48,325 nucleotides of DNA from Acinetobacter sp. P8-3-8 (GTDB taxonomy: Bacteria > Pseudomonadota > Gammaproteobacteria > Pseudomonadales > Moraxellaceae): contig NZ_AFIE01000025.1 in assembly GCF_000214135.1 (NCBI RefSeq), positions 1 through 48,325 on the forward strand, in the 5' to 3' direction. The translations under genes and the position numbers were made by a program. Each line of letters begins with the position of its first letter. The first letter of the stretch is position 1. The notes below the pieces were generated by a model, which made no database searches, had not been told where the DNA came from, and saw nothing but the letters and a program-made list of their open reading frames with translations. Below, piece after piece: positions 26,635 to 36,009 of this stretch.

Positions 26635-27675
26635 TTGAAAAATTCAGTTGTGAAAATGATGTTAGGTGTAGTTGCTACTGGAAGTGTTGCCATTGCTTTT
26701 GGACAAGAAAAAATTGCTCAGTTTATTCCTTTTACACAAACCAATCGTTTAAGTTCGGATTGTTTGGCGCAATTCTATCGAGATGAACCGCCAGTTTTAG
26801 CCAAAGAAAGTTTAAAGAAGAATAGTTATCCTCTATGTTTTAACGGTTTTAATGTTATGTATTCTGGGGTGTCGAAAACACCTTTATGGACAGCTGAACA
26901 CTTATCACCACAGCGTTTAAGCCAGAAAATTAAACGTGAAGATAATTTCCATGAAGAGCAACGATTGAGTTCTGCACATCGTGCATTATTATCGGACTAT
27001 CGTGGCTCTGGTTATGATCGTGGGCATATGTCTCCCAATGGTGATATGTCTGATAAAGTTTCACAATTTGACAGCTTTTCATTGGCCAATATCGTACCGC
27101 AAGCGCCAAAAAATAATCAGCAAGTATGGCGTGAGCTTGAAGAAGCAACACGTGCAATGGTCACCAAGCAGAAGAAAGATATTTATGTGGTGACAGGCCC
27201 TATTTTTTCAGGAAAAAGACTTAAAACCATTGGCAGTGGTGTAATTGTTCCGACAGCAGTGTTTAAAGCCATTTATATTCCCAAACATGGCATTATTGGA
27301 GCGTACTATTCTCCAAATAATGATTCACAACAGGTTAAAATAGTGAGTGTTTGCTATTTAGAAGAACAATTGGGGATGAATTTATTTCCACAATTGACGG
27401 AAGAACAAAAACGAAATACTTATAAGCTGCCTTTGACTGCAAATCAGGTGAAAGCCAATAAAGAAATTGAATATTCTCATTGGGATGCAGAAAGCCAATG
27501 TGCGGAAGATATTTCAAAAGATCAAATACAAGCTTTGCAAAAACAGTTTCAACCGAAAGGCACAACAAGTGCCTCAAATATTGAATTACCTAAAGTAGAT
27601 GAAGAAACTAAAGACGCGTTGGTTAAGCAATTGGTAGAGGCTTTATTGCAATATATATTACAAATTTTAAAGTAA
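26635..27675 (+). CDS. DNA/RNA non-specific endonuclease (NucA/DRGH family), probably exported
   Basis: A beta-beta-alpha-metal endonuclease of 346 residues. The catalytic DRGHMSP motif is at about 128-134, with the general-base His131, and a downstream NNQQVWRELE segment supplies the metal-binding Asn. The N-terminus has basic residues and a hydrophobic stretch (about 7-25), suggesting a signal peptide or anchor and action in the periplasm or outside. TTG at 26635 has GGGA 10 bases upstream; another in-frame TTG at 26611 lacks a ribosome site. No immunity gene is recognisable, which is usual for secreted housekeeping nucleases with a cleaved signal. It may serve DNA use as nutrient or biofilm turnover. 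Confidence 0.82.
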   Translation: MKNSVVKMMLGVVATGSVAIAFGQEKIAQFIPFTQTNRLSSDCLAQFYRDEPPVLAKESLKKNSYPLCFNGFNVMYSGVSKTPLWTAEHLSPQRLSQKIKREDNFHEEQRLSSAHRALLSDYRGSGYDRGHMSPNGDMSDKVSQFDSFSLANIVPQAPKNNQQVWRELEEATRAMVTKQKKDIYVVTGPIFSGKRLKTIGSGVIVPTAVFKAIYIPKHGIIGAYYSPNNDSQQVKIVSVCYLEEQLGMNLFPQLTEEQKRNTYKLPLTANQVKANKEIEYSHWDAESQCAEDISKDQIQALQKQFQPKGTTSASNIELPKVDEETKDALVKQLVEALLQYILQILK

Positions 27676-27750
27676 TTTGATGCTTATATTCTGGTCAGGT
27701 TGTAAAACCACTTTATACTGCATCAATACCGAAAAAAACGAGAATACTCA

Positions 27751-27996
27751 ATGTTTAAACCCTTTGAAAATGGAACGGAATCGCATTCAATTCATGATTT
27801 AACTTTAGAAAATCAAGTGGATTGTGTGAGTATTTATGGGAATTTGCAGATCACCAAAGACAAAGCAGGTTTACAAGCAGCGCAAGTATTGCAAAGCTAT
27901 TTAAATCAAATTGTTGCGGATTTAGAGAAACAAGCTGATCTACCAGAGCAAATTGCACGTCAAACTGAAGGTGAAATTGAAAATCCATTTCTGTAA
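27751..27996 (+). CDS. Hypothetical small acidic protein
   Basis: An 81-residue acidic cytosolic protein without a recognised domain. The first half (VDCVSIYGNLQITKDKAGL) looks like a short beta unit and the second half like a helix ending in EGEIENPFL. Its layout suggests a small conserved Acinetobacter protein. It lies 75 bases after the nuclease on the same strand and ends at a bidirectional terminator shared with aqpZ. Its function is unknown. Confidence 0.75.
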   Translation: MFKPFENGTESHSIHDLTLENQVDCVSIYGNLQITKDKAGLQAAQVLQSYLNQIVADLEKQADLPEQIARQTEGEIENPFL

Positions 27997-28021
27997 TTTT
28001 GATCAGTAAAAGCTTTTATTT

Positions 28022-28062
28022 TGACAATAAGAAACCTGCCGAAGCAGGTTGTTTTATTGTCA
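28022..28062. terminator. Bidirectional terminator between convergent genes
   Basis: An outer 9-bp stem (28022-28030 with 28054-28062) encloses an inner 7-bp stem (28033-28039 with 28044-28050, loop CGAA). It is followed by T residues on the plus side and sits between the convergent small-protein gene and aqpZ. Confidence 0.85.
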
Positions 28063-28069
28063 CGATGAA

Positions 28070-28762
28070 TTAGTTTTTAGGTTCACTTCCCACAATTTTA
28101 TAAATCGTTGCACCGATGATGGCACCTACAATTGGTGCAACCCAGAATAACCACAATTGGCTTAATGCAGCAGTTTCTGCAAACAATGCCACTGCGGTAC
28201 TACGTGCAGGGTTTACGGACGTATTGGTCACAGGAATACTGACCAAATGGATGACGGTTAATGTCAAACCAATCGCAATTGGTGCAAAACCAGCTGGTGC
28301 ACGTTTATCCGTTGCACCCATGATTATAATTAAGAATACTGCTGTGAGCACAATTTCGATCAGTAAAGCAGAAACCATTGAGTATTTGCCTGGTGATAAG
28401 TCACCAAAGCCATTGGTTGCGAAAGCACCAACACCTGTAAATCCAGCTTGACCTTGTGCAATTAAATAGAGAATGAATGCCGCAAAAGTACCACCAATCA
28501 CTTGAGCGATAATGTAGGGTGCGAGATCTTTAACATCAAAACGGCCACCAACCCACAAGCCTACGCTGACTGCTGGATTGAAATGACCACCTGAAATATG
28601 TCCAAATGCGAAAGCACCTGTTAATACGGTTAAACCAAAGGCTAGAGCAACGCCCATAAAACCAATACCGAGTTCAGGGAAAGCCGCAGCCAGTACCGCA
28701 CTACCACAGCCGCCAAAAACGAGCCAAAAGGTTCCGAGAAATTCTGCGAGATATTTTTGCAT
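28070..28762 (-). CDS. aqpZ: Aquaporin Z
   Basis: A 230-residue water channel with six helices and two NPA half-helices: NPA at 62-64 and 184-186. The selectivity residues Phe42, His172, Thr181 and Arg187 match the water-specific filter of E. coli AqpZ, so glycerol transport is unlikely. It acts in the inner membrane and allows rapid water flow during osmotic shifts. It is monocistronic, convergent with the small acidic protein gene. Confidence 0.97.
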   Translation of the reverse strand: MQKYLAEFLGTFWLVFGGCGSAVLAAAFPELGIGFMGVALAFGLTVLTGAFAFGHISGGHFNPAVSVGLWVGGRFDVKDLAPYIIAQVIGGTFAAFILYLIAQGQAGFTGVGAFATNGFGDLSPGKYSMVSALLIEIVLTAVFLIIIMGATDKRAPAGFAPIAIGLTLTVIHLVSIPVTNTSVNPARSTAVALFAETAALSQLWLFWVAPIVGAIIGATIYKIVGSEPKN

Positions 28763-29052
28763 GTTTATTCCTATTTCTTTTTATGGAAAGGGTTGGTTAT
28801 CCAATGTTGTAATCAGTGAAGGATAGCCAGTTGATTATGTAAAACTTTATTTTGCTGAGTGAATAATAATCTAAAAATATGAAAATAAAATCACAAATCT
28901 GCATTTTTAACGTAATTTTTTTTGAAAAAGTTCGTGTAGAATTTTTAATAAATATATTTAACAATGATTTGATTCAAAATAAATGAATACATTTATCTTA
29001 AAAAAGCATAGAAAAACGTTAACTATTTTATTTTTAAGCAGGATTTAAGCGT

Positions 29053-30063
29053 CTATTTAGATGATCTATTTCGAATTCTCCATTGCTGTGGCGTAATACC
29101 TGTCCATTGTTTAAATGCACGTTGGAAGGCACTTTGTTCAGAATAACTAAGCAATAATGCAATCTCATGTAGCCCTAAATAAGGGTCTTGTAGGTATTGA
29201 ACAGCCAGTAATTTTCGGACTTCTTGCACCCGTTGTTGATAGGTCGTACCTTGATTTTGTAAGTGGCGTTGTAGTTGTCGAATAGAGATATTCAGTTGCT
29301 TTGCAATCTCGCCAATTTGATACAAGTTCTTTTGTAATCCCAATAGAATAATTTGCTGTAAACGCTCATCGATTTGGCTGGAATTGGGGAGGTCATTCAG
29401 TAAAGCTTGAGCTTGTTGCATTAATAATTTTTGTAAAGTTTGATCACCATGACTGAGTGGAACGGTCATGACGTGCAATGGGAAAATTAATTCTGCTAGG
29501 GGCTGATTAAATCTGACAGGGCAATCAAAGAATTTTTCATAAATTTTTAAATTTGATGGTTTTACATGAGTAAAATTAATTTGGTGTAGTTGAATATCTT
29601 TGGTTGATAAAAAATGCCTGAGAAATTGCACCATGAGCGCAATGGCAATTTCATCGGTGATTTGTGTTGTGAGATGAGAAGGTAACGTTGTCCAATGAAT
29701 ACCTAAATAACCATCATGAAAAGATTCTATTTTTAATGGACTTCCATCAAAAATTAAACGGTGATAGTCAAAATAACGAGAGAGAGCTTCTCCCATGGTA
29801 TCGCAAGATTGTGCAATATAAGCGATGATTCCAAGATGTTTAGGCTGTACATGGGCTGCGATTTCGAGTCCTAACGCAGGACTTTGGGTTTGTGCTTGAA
29901 TGTCATCTAAAAGCTCACGCCATATATTAAAATCAAAGCGTTCTAAGTTTTGAACTTGTTGTAATTTAGGTGAAATTTTCAATCCATTTGCTTCACTAAA
30001 AGCAAAGAGTAATTGTCCAAGTCCTCCATAGACGGAGCCAGCGTAATCCTTAAATTGTTGCAT
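29053..30063 (-). CDS. AraC-family transcriptional regulator (OruR/ArgR-type)
   Basis: A 336-residue regulator with an N-terminal arabinose-binding-like effector domain of the PF12625 type (about 20-200) and a C-terminal AraC helix-turn-helix pair (about 235-330; IGEIAKQLNISIRQLQRHLQ and LHEIALLLSYSEQSAFQRAFKQW). The start at 30063 gives the family-standard length; the frame is open for 27 more codons with no conservation or ribosome site. It lies divergent to the fatty-acid-hydroxylase-type gene 220 bases away, so it may regulate that gene, as is common for this class. The effector is unknown. Confidence 0.9.
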   Translation of the reverse strand: MQQFKDYAGSVYGGLGQLLFAFSEANGLKISPKLQQVQNLERFDFNIWRELLDDIQAQTQSPALGLEIAAHVQPKHLGIIAYIAQSCDTMGEALSRYFDYHRLIFDGSPLKIESFHDGYLGIHWTTLPSHLTTQITDEIAIALMVQFLRHFLSTKDIQLHQINFTHVKPSNLKIYEKFFDCPVRFNQPLAELIFPLHVMTVPLSHGDQTLQKLLMQQAQALLNDLPNSSQIDERLQQIILLGLQKNLYQIGEIAKQLNISIRQLQRHLQNQGTTYQQRVQEVRKLLAVQYLQDPYLGLHEIALLLSYSEQSAFQRAFKQWTGITPQQWRIRNRSSK

Positions 30064-30283
30064 CTCTATAATCTTTTTATTGTTGATCGTTGATAAAAGA
30101 AATCTATTTTCCGAAAATATTCTAATCAAGTTTGTTATTAGCAAACAAGCGCATTTCAGGACATGTTTATCTCAATTAAGGATAGTAAATCAATGTCGTA
30201 ATTTGTCAATGGAAAAGTTTTTTCATGTCAATATCTTTTATTGTCACTCTTTTATATTAAATATATGTGAAAGGAGATACCCC

Positions 30284-30922
30284 ATGTTAAAAGGTTTTGT
30301 TGTTGGTTTAGTCTTTGCAAATGGTTTTGAGTGGATGGCACATAAATTTATTTTGCATGGTACACATCGTTCAGGTCAGCCACGTTATAGCCCTGTTCCA
30401 AGAAGTATGAAATCACACTGGGAACATCATCGTGAAGTGCGCAAACAAGATTTCAATGATGATGGCTATGTAGAAGGAATTTCAAACTGGCGAACTAAAA
30501 ATGAAATTGTTTCATTGGCTGTGGTTGCTGGAGCTGCAAGTTTGATTTTCTATCCGATCTCAAAAGGCATGGTTGCGGCATCTTTATATAGTGCTTGTAA
30601 TTATTATTATATTCATCGCCGTGCACATCTTGAGCCAGACTGGGCAATGAAAAAAATTCCTTGGCACTATGACCATCATATGAATTCAAACCAAGATGCC
30701 AACTGGTGTGTAACCAAACCTTGGTTTGATTATTTAATGGGTACACGTGTGGTTTCTTCTGCGGATTTAAAAGAACAAAATCCGTTGGGTGTGAAATTAC
30801 CTGAACCTGTCGCTCAATGGCTGTCATCTGCTGTAGAGAAATACTTCCCTGCAAAGTGGGTAGAAAAGACACCTAAATTGGTTCAGAAAGAAGCTGAAGA
30901 AAGCATAGAGTCTGTTGCTTAA
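30284..30922 (+). CDS. Fatty acid hydroxylase / sterol desaturase family protein
   Basis: A 212-residue membrane-associated protein of the di-iron fatty acid hydroxylase superfamily. Its histidine clusters are visible: HKFILH (about 20-25), HWEHH (about 47-51), HRRAH (about 108-112) and HYDHH (about 129-133). These bind two irons in hydroxylases and desaturases. The start has AAGGAGA 6 bases before the ATG; the longer frame from 30080 is unsupported. The substrate, likely a lipid or carotenoid-like molecule, is unknown. It is divergent from the AraC regulator. Confidence 0.88.
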   Translation: MLKGFVVGLVFANGFEWMAHKFILHGTHRSGQPRYSPVPRSMKSHWEHHREVRKQDFNDDGYVEGISNWRTKNEIVSLAVVAGAASLIFYPISKGMVAASLYSACNYYYIHRRAHLEPDWAMKKIPWHYDHHMNSNQDANWCVTKPWFDYLMGTRVVSSADLKEQNPLGVKLPEPVAQWLSSAVEKYFPAKWVEKTPKLVQKEAEESIESVA

Positions 30923-31148
30923 ATTGATACTATGTATTTTATTTTTATAGAAATATGGTTTGGTGTTAAACACTAAAATCATATTTGTATGTCAATTTTA
31001 AGTTTATTTTGTAATTTAGATAAGTCGCAAATTGTCAAAAAAATGTGCGTATATTGTCAATATTTGCGTATGTGATTCAAGTAAACTTAGCGTTATAAGT
31101 ACTTTTGTGCTTATTCAGAATGCATACGCTGTAGTTTCTGAAGTTTAT

Positions 31149-31173
31149 AGGAGTCTCCAAGACTCCTTTTTTT
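31149..31173 (+). terminator. Rho-independent terminator (distal to hydroxylase gene)
   Basis: A 7-bp stem (31149-31155 with 31161-31167) and 5-base loop is followed by seven Ts. It is 227 bases after the hydroxylase stop, so it may end a long 3' untranslated region or a small transcript from 30923-31148, a stretch in which I see no coding frame. Confidence 0.8.
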
Positions 31174-31236
31174 ATGGCTAGAAAAATGTTGTGGTTATTC
31201 TCAGTAATAAAAAACTAGACATAAAAACTAACACAT

Positions 31237-31270
31237 AAAAAATCCCCTCTAAGCTAACTAAGAGGAGATT
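31237..31270 (-). terminator. Rho-independent terminator of argH-yggX
   Basis: Read on the minus strand, a 10-bp stem with one mismatch (31261-31270 with 31241-31250) is followed by a T-run (A-run 31237-31242 on the plus strand). It lies downstream of yggX. Confidence 0.75.
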
Positions 31271-31280
31271 CTTTTAAATG

Positions 31281-31353
31281 AAAGCCTACGCACGCTTTCA
31301 GCGTTTGTCTTGCGTAACTTTTAGAGCAGTGCTCTAAAAGTTACTCAGGCTTT
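31281..31353. repeat. Nested palindrome, predicted three-way junction
   Basis: An outer 7-bp stem (31281-31287 with 31347-31353) encloses hairpin 1 (31288-31292 with 31311-31315, containing CGCT/AGCG) and hairpin 2, a perfect 13-bp palindrome arm (31316-31328 with 31330-31342) around one base. It covers the stop codon and last codons of yggX. Its role is unknown; it may stabilise or process the 3' end of the argH-yggX mRNA. Confidence 0.6.
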
Positions 31354-31610
31354 AGGCCTTCAGCTTTTTCTAATGATTCGTCATTATTAAAGAACTTCTC
31401 ACGTTGCTCTTCCAAAAACTTTTTCGCATCAGCTTCAAATACATTCAATCGCTTTTCATTGATCAATGTTGTTTGATGTTTTAACCATTCCTGCCAAGCT
31501 TGTTTTGACACTGTGTCAAAGAGTTCTTGACCTTTTGCACCAGGAAATGGTGCAAAATCTAAAGCTTCTAACTCTTTTTGATATTTACGGCAAAAGACTT
31601 GTCGAGTCAT
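31341..31610 (-). CDS. yggX: Fe(2+)-trafficking / oxidative damage protection protein YggX
   Basis: An 89-residue YggX-family protein. The N-terminal [17 protein letters not shown] block includes the conserved Cys7, and the [23 protein letters not shown] segment is diagnostic. YggX protects iron-sulfur enzymes from oxidants and may move iron. It lies 11 bases after argH on the same strand, so the two form an operon. The stop codon is inside a palindromic structure. Confidence 0.95.
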   Translation of the reverse strand: MTRQVFCRKYQKELEALDFAPFPGAKGQELFDTVSKQAWQEWLKHQTTLINEKRLNVFEADAKKFLEEQREKFFNNDESLEKAEGLKPE

Positions 31611-31621
31611 ATCAAAACTCC

Positions 31622-33052
31622 TTATGCATAAAGTTTTTCTAAACGGGTATAAGCACGTTCAATTGCGGCGGCAACTTGAGCAGGCGCAGTACCACCAATG
31701 TGATTACGTGCATTCACAGATGCTTCAAGTGTCAGTGCTTTTTCAAATACATCTGCTTGAATCAAATCTGAGAATTGCTGAAGTTGTTCAAGTGTTAGCT
31801 CTGATAAGTCTTTAGACTCTTGAACACCTAAAGCCACAGCTTTACCGACAATTTCATGTGCATCACGGAATGCTACGCCATTTTTAACAAGGTAATCAGC
31901 AAGATCAGTCGCAGTTGAGAAACCACGAAGTGCTGCTTCACGCATGATGTCAATATTTGGTACCAAGGCTGGAATCATGTCAGCAAAAGCCATTAAAGAG
32001 CCACGAACAGTATCAATCGCATCAAATAATGGTTCTTTATCTTCTTGATTGTCTTTGTTATATGCCAACGGTTGACCTTTCATTAGTGTTAATAGGCTGA
32101 TTAAGTCACCGTATACACGACCGGTTTTACCACGAATGAGTTCAGGAACATCTGGGTTTTTCTTCTGCGGCATGATTGAAGAACCTGTGCAGAAACGGTC
32201 AGGAATGTTCACAAATTTAAACTGTGCAGAAGTCCAAAGAATCAGTTCTTCTGACATACGTGATAAATGCATCATGATCAGAGAAGCAGCAGCATTAAAT
32301 TCAATACCAAAATCACGATCAGATACTGCATCTAATGAGTTTTCACACACAGCTTCAAAACCTAATAGCTCCGCAGTGTATTCACGTTCAATCGGATAAG
32401 TTGTACCTGCAAGCGCGGCTGAACCTAAAGGTAGGCGATTGACACGTTTACGACAGTCAATTAAACGCTCTGAGTCACGAACCAGCATTTCAAACCAAGC
32501 CATTAAGTGATGACCGAAAGTCACTGGCTGAGCAGTTTGTAAATGGGTAAAACCAGGCATGATGGTATTGGTATTTTTAGCAGCTAAACCTAAAATACCT
32601 TTTTGTAATTTTTCAAGTAATTGTAAAATAGCATCAATTTCATCACGTACATATAAACGAATATCTGTAGCGACTTGGTCATTACGACTACGACCCGTAT
32701 GAAGTTTTTTACCTGTGATACCGATACGCTGTGTTAAACGTGATTCAATATTCATGTGCACATCTTCTAAATCGATGCGCCATTCGAAATTACCCGCCTC
32801 AATTTCAGCTTTAATGGCATTTAAACCATTGATAATGTCGTCACGTTCTTGTTCTGTTAAGACACCAACTTTTGCTAACATGGTTGCATGTGCAATAGAA
32901 CCTGCAATATCTTGTTTATAAAAGCGTTGGTCAAATTGAACAGATGCAGTAAATTCAGCAACAAAGGCATCAGTAGCTTCGGAGAAACGACCGCCCCACA
33001 TGCCTGAAGTTTGGGCTTGTGACGGATTAGAGGAATTAGAAGATGTGGTCAT
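31622..33052 (-). CDS. argH: Argininosuccinate lyase
   Basis: A 476-residue enzyme for the last step of arginine synthesis, splitting argininosuccinate into arginine and fumarate. The fumarase/aspartase-superfamily signature [12 protein letters not shown] is at 290-301, and [11 protein letters not shown] (166-176) and [12 protein letters not shown] (119-130) form the active site. The first 17 residues are a Ser-rich, poorly conserved leader; a start within it is possible. It is divergent from algZ, as in Pseudomonas, and leads the argH-yggX unit. Confidence 0.97.
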   Translation of the reverse strand: MTTSSNSSNPSQAQTSGMWGGRFSEATDAFVAEFTASVQFDQRFYKQDIAGSIAHATMLAKVGVLTEQERDDIINGLNAIKAEIEAGNFEWRIDLEDVHMNIESRLTQRIGITGKKLHTGRSRNDQVATDIRLYVRDEIDAILQLLEKLQKGILGLAAKNTNTIMPGFTHLQTAQPVTFGHHLMAWFEMLVRDSERLIDCRKRVNRLPLGSAALAGTTYPIEREYTAELLGFEAVCENSLDAVSDRDFGIEFNAAASLIMMHLSRMSEELILWTSAQFKFVNIPDRFCTGSSIMPQKKNPDVPELIRGKTGRVYGDLISLLTLMKGQPLAYNKDNQEDKEPLFDAIDTVRGSLMAFADMIPALVPNIDIMREAALRGFSTATDLADYLVKNGVAFRDAHEIVGKAVALGVQESKDLSELTLEQLQQFSDLIQADVFEKALTLEASVNARNHIGGTAPAQVAAAIERAYTRLEKLYA

Positions 33053-33186
33053 ATCGGCTCAGTAGGAAAAAAAGCAGTAGAACTCGCAACAGTATAACAA
33101 ATTCAGCCTCACTTGCCGAAGTAAAGCACAATCATTCATCAATAAAATCCAATCAGTATTTTCGTCAGTCCTATTTTTTTAGGAAA

Positions 33187-34203
33187 ATGGGACATCGGCG
33201 ATATTTATGGGAGCTATTTATTGCCAGTAATGTACTTGCGCTGCTATTGGCATTATCTGAAGCCAAAGGTTGGGAAAATTTAAATTTTGGACATGTCTTA
33301 GAATATATTTTTTATATTAATTGGATTTTACTGGCATTTGCTGCATTTCAGGACTTATTCCAAAAGAAAATATCTCAACTGAGTTATTTATCCGCTACTG
33401 TATTTAGTTTTTTACTGTTACAAATAATTGTGCTGTGTACAACAGTAGTTTTAAACATTGTGCATTTTTGGGGGCAAAATTTTTCTTTACAACATATTTC
33501 AGCTCAGGATATTCAGCATAATTTGGTTTTACATCTGAGTTATGGCATTTTATTAGGCGCATTTTGTCTGCGATATATGTATATTCGAGAGCAGACTGTT
33601 TTACAGCAAAATAGTGAGCTTAATGCGCGTATTCAAGCGATGCAAGCACGTATTCATCCCCACTTTTTATTTAATAGCCTAAATAGTGTGGTGAGTTTGA
33701 TTGCGATAGATCCCGATAAAGCAGAACAAATGCTGATTGATTTATCCAAGTTATTTAGAGCGAGCTTTCAAGAATTAAAATTGGTGAGCTTAAAAGAAGA
33801 AATTGAATTGTGTAAACAGTATATTGCCATAGAACAAATTCGATTAGGGGATCGTCTAAATGTCGAATGGAATATACAGCAACCCTTGTTATTAGGCGGG
33901 ATTCAAATCCCTTTGCTGACCTTACAACCATTAATTGAAAATAGTATTTTTCATGGCGTAGAAAGGAAAATATCCAATGCTAAAATAGCCATATTGGTTG
34001 AAATATTAGAAAATCAAGTCAATATAGTCATTACCAACCCATTTTTACAAGATAGAATAAAAGTTAGAGAAGGGCATGGAATTGCTTTAGAAAATGTAAA
34101 ACAGCGTTTGAAAGCACATTTTGGCGATTCTGTTTATTTTCGAAATTATGCGGGAAATGGATTATTTACTACAGTAATTCAATATCAGTATAAAAAGAGA
34201 TGA
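33187..34203 (+). CDS. algZ: LytS/AlgZ-type sensor histidine kinase
   Basis: A 338-residue membrane histidine kinase of the AlgZ/FimS type. Four hydrophobic helices lie in the first 130 residues. The HisKA_7TM-like core has the phosphoacceptor region ARIHPHFLFNSLNSV and a HATPase domain with PLIENSIFHGVERK as N-box. It pairs with AlgR next door. The start is not certain: the frame is open to 33043 inside the argH promoter, and the ATG at 33187 has AGGA only 2 bases upstream. In Pseudomonas the pair controls pili and alginate; here the targets are unknown. Confidence 0.85.
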   Translation: MGHRRYLWELFIASNVLALLLALSEAKGWENLNFGHVLEYIFYINWILLAFAAFQDLFQKKISQLSYLSATVFSFLLLQIIVLCTTVVLNIVHFWGQNFSLQHISAQDIQHNLVLHLSYGILLGAFCLRYMYIREQTVLQQNSELNARIQAMQARIHPHFLFNSLNSVVSLIAIDPDKAEQMLIDLSKLFRASFQELKLVSLKEEIELCKQYIAIEQIRLGDRLNVEWNIQQPLLLGGIQIPLLTLQPLIENSIFHGVERKISNAKIAILVEILENQVNIVITNPFLQDRIKVREGHGIALENVKQRLKAHFGDSVYFRNYAGNGLFTTVIQYQYKKR

Positions 34204-34252
34204 TTGGAATAAAGATTAAAATAAATATTAGGTATCGGGGCAAGGAGGGAAA

Positions 34253-34990
34253 ATGGACATCCTGGTTTGTGATGATGAACCATTGGCAGTGGAACGTTTG
34301 TCACGATTAGTGTCTCAATTAGGACATCACGTTATCGCAACAGCACAGCATGGGCGACAAGCTTTGGACATGGTTCAACAGTTTGAGCCAGATGTTGTAC
34401 TGCTTGATATTCAAATGCCTGAAATGGATGGGCTGACCTGTGCGCAGCATTTAGCACATTTTAACCCAATGCCAGCAATTGTATTTTGCACAGCATATGA
34501 TGAACATGCTTTGCAAGCGATCCAATCTCAAGCAAAAGGATATTTGTTAAAACCAATAGCAAAGGATGAATTGGAAGCAGTTTTGGGGAATGTAACCAAA
34601 CTGACGCAAGCTCAACTCACTAATTTAGAAAAAAAAGAACTCATGGAAGAAAAAGTGCAAAGACAGCAAATTGCTGCAAAAACGTATCGAGGTTTAGAAT
34701 TAATTCCTGTTGAAAATATTTACTATTTTCTAGCAGATCAGAAGTATGTCACTGTGCGCCATAAAAACGGTAGTGTGCTGATTGATGAAACTTTGAAGGA
34801 TTTAGAAACTGAATTTGCAGACCGTTTTATTCGAATTCACCGTAATGCTTTAATTTCTTTAGACTATTTGGATGGTTTGGAAATGGTCGCATCTGGGCAG
34901 TATCAAGCGAGATGTCGGGAGCTAGAAGAACGCTTGGCAGTCAGTCGTCGTCATTTACCTTTGCTTAGAGAGCGCATGCAAAACTTATAG
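34253..34990 (+). CDS. algR: LytTR response regulator AlgR
   Basis: A 245-residue regulator. The receiver domain (1-120) has the acidic pair D7/D8, phosphoacceptor Asp52 in LLDIQMPEMDG and Lys103 in LLKPI. A LytTR DNA-binding domain follows (about 140-240; RFIRIHRNALISLDYL). The GGAGGG-like ribosome site (AAGGAGGG, 34242-34249) is strong. The argH / algZ-algR-hemC order is the same as in Pseudomonas, which supports the AlgR assignment. In Pseudomonas AlgR regulates twitching motility and alginate. Confidence 0.9.
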   Translation: MDILVCDDEPLAVERLSRLVSQLGHHVIATAQHGRQALDMVQQFEPDVVLLDIQMPEMDGLTCAQHLAHFNPMPAIVFCTAYDEHALQAIQSQAKGYLLKPIAKDELEAVLGNVTKLTQAQLTNLEKKELMEEKVQRQQIAAKTYRGLELIPVENIYYFLADQKYVTVRHKNGSVLIDETLKDLETEFADRFIRIHRNALISLDYLDGLEMVASGQYQARCRELEERLAVSRRHLPLLRERMQNL

Positions 34991-35082
34991 TTGGATAGGA
35001 AAGTTAAATCATTTTGATAATTTACTTGCATTTTTGACATAGCAGGGTAAGTTTACATTGTTTAAAGTTTGGCAAAGCTGAA

Positions 35083-36009
35083 ATGAAGAAAACCTTGAAA
35101 ATAGCTACACGTCAGAGCCCTCTTGCTTTATGGCAGGCGGAACATATTCGTGATCGATTAGAACAGTTACATCCTCAACTACATGTTGAGTTAGTCACTT
35201 TCGTTACTCAAGGTGATAAAATTTTAGATACCCCACTGGCTAAAATTGGTGGTAAAGGCTTATTTGTTAAAGAGTTAGAAGCAGCATTGTTGGATGGACG
35301 TGCAGATTTAGCCGTTCACTCAATGAAAGATGTACCTATGCATTTACCTGAAGGTTTAGAGCTGGCAGTTATTTGTGAGCGTGAAGATCCTTTTGATGCT
35401 TTTGTATCAAATCACTATGAAAAATTTGAAGATTTGCCGCAAGGTGCCAAACTCGGAACTTCGAGTTTACGCCGTAAAAGTCAGATTCTTAAACAGCGTC
35501 CAGATTTGGATGTGATTGATTTACGTGGCAATGTTGGGACACGCTTATCGAAGCTAGATGCTGGACAGTATGATGCGATTATTCTCGCGAGTGCAGGATT
35601 GAAGCGTTTAGGTTTATTAGAGCGCATTCGCCATACTTTAACAGCTGAAATCAGTCTACCAGCGGTAGGGCAAGGTGCATTAGGTCTAGAATGTCGTTCT
35701 AACGATAAGGAAATTTTAGATTTGATCATGCCACTTATGCATGCTGAAACCAATGCATGTGTCCGCGCTGAACGTGCGTTTAATGCGTATTTGGAGGGTG
35801 GTTGTCAGGTTCCTATTGCGGGTTTTGCCACTTTGGACAATCAAACATTGTCCCTAGAAGGCCGTGTTGGTAGCGCAGATGGTCAAACTTTGTTGCGGAG
35901 CAATGTTCAAGGCGTACCTGAAGATGCTGAACAATTAGGTGTGCAACTTGCTCAAAACCTACTTCAACAAGGTGCTGGAGAATTACTCAAAGCACTTTAT
36001 CAAGACTAA
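35083..36009 (+). CDS. hemC: Hydroxymethylbilane synthase (porphobilinogen deaminase)
   Basis: A 308-residue enzyme that joins four porphobilinogen molecules into hydroxymethylbilane for heme and siroheme. Cys241 in [13 protein letters not shown] carries the dipyrromethane cofactor; Asp82 in HSMKDVP is the catalytic acid, and TSSLRRKSQ and LRGNVGTRL bind substrate. The start ATG has a weak SD. It is followed immediately by hemD: its TAA abuts the hemD ATG. It is first in hemC-hemD-hemX-hemY. Confidence 0.97.
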   Translation: MKKTLKIATRQSPLALWQAEHIRDRLEQLHPQLHVELVTFVTQGDKILDTPLAKIGGKGLFVKELEAALLDGRADLAVHSMKDVPMHLPEGLELAVICEREDPFDAFVSNHYEKFEDLPQGAKLGTSSLRRKSQILKQRPDLDVIDLRGNVGTRLSKLDAGQYDAIILASAGLKRLGLLERIRHTLTAEISLPAVGQGALGLECRSNDKEILDLIMPLMHAETNACVRAERAFNAYLEGGCQVPIAGFATLDNQTLSLEGRVGSADGQTLLRSNVQGVPEDAEQLGVQLAQNLLQQGAGELLKALYQD

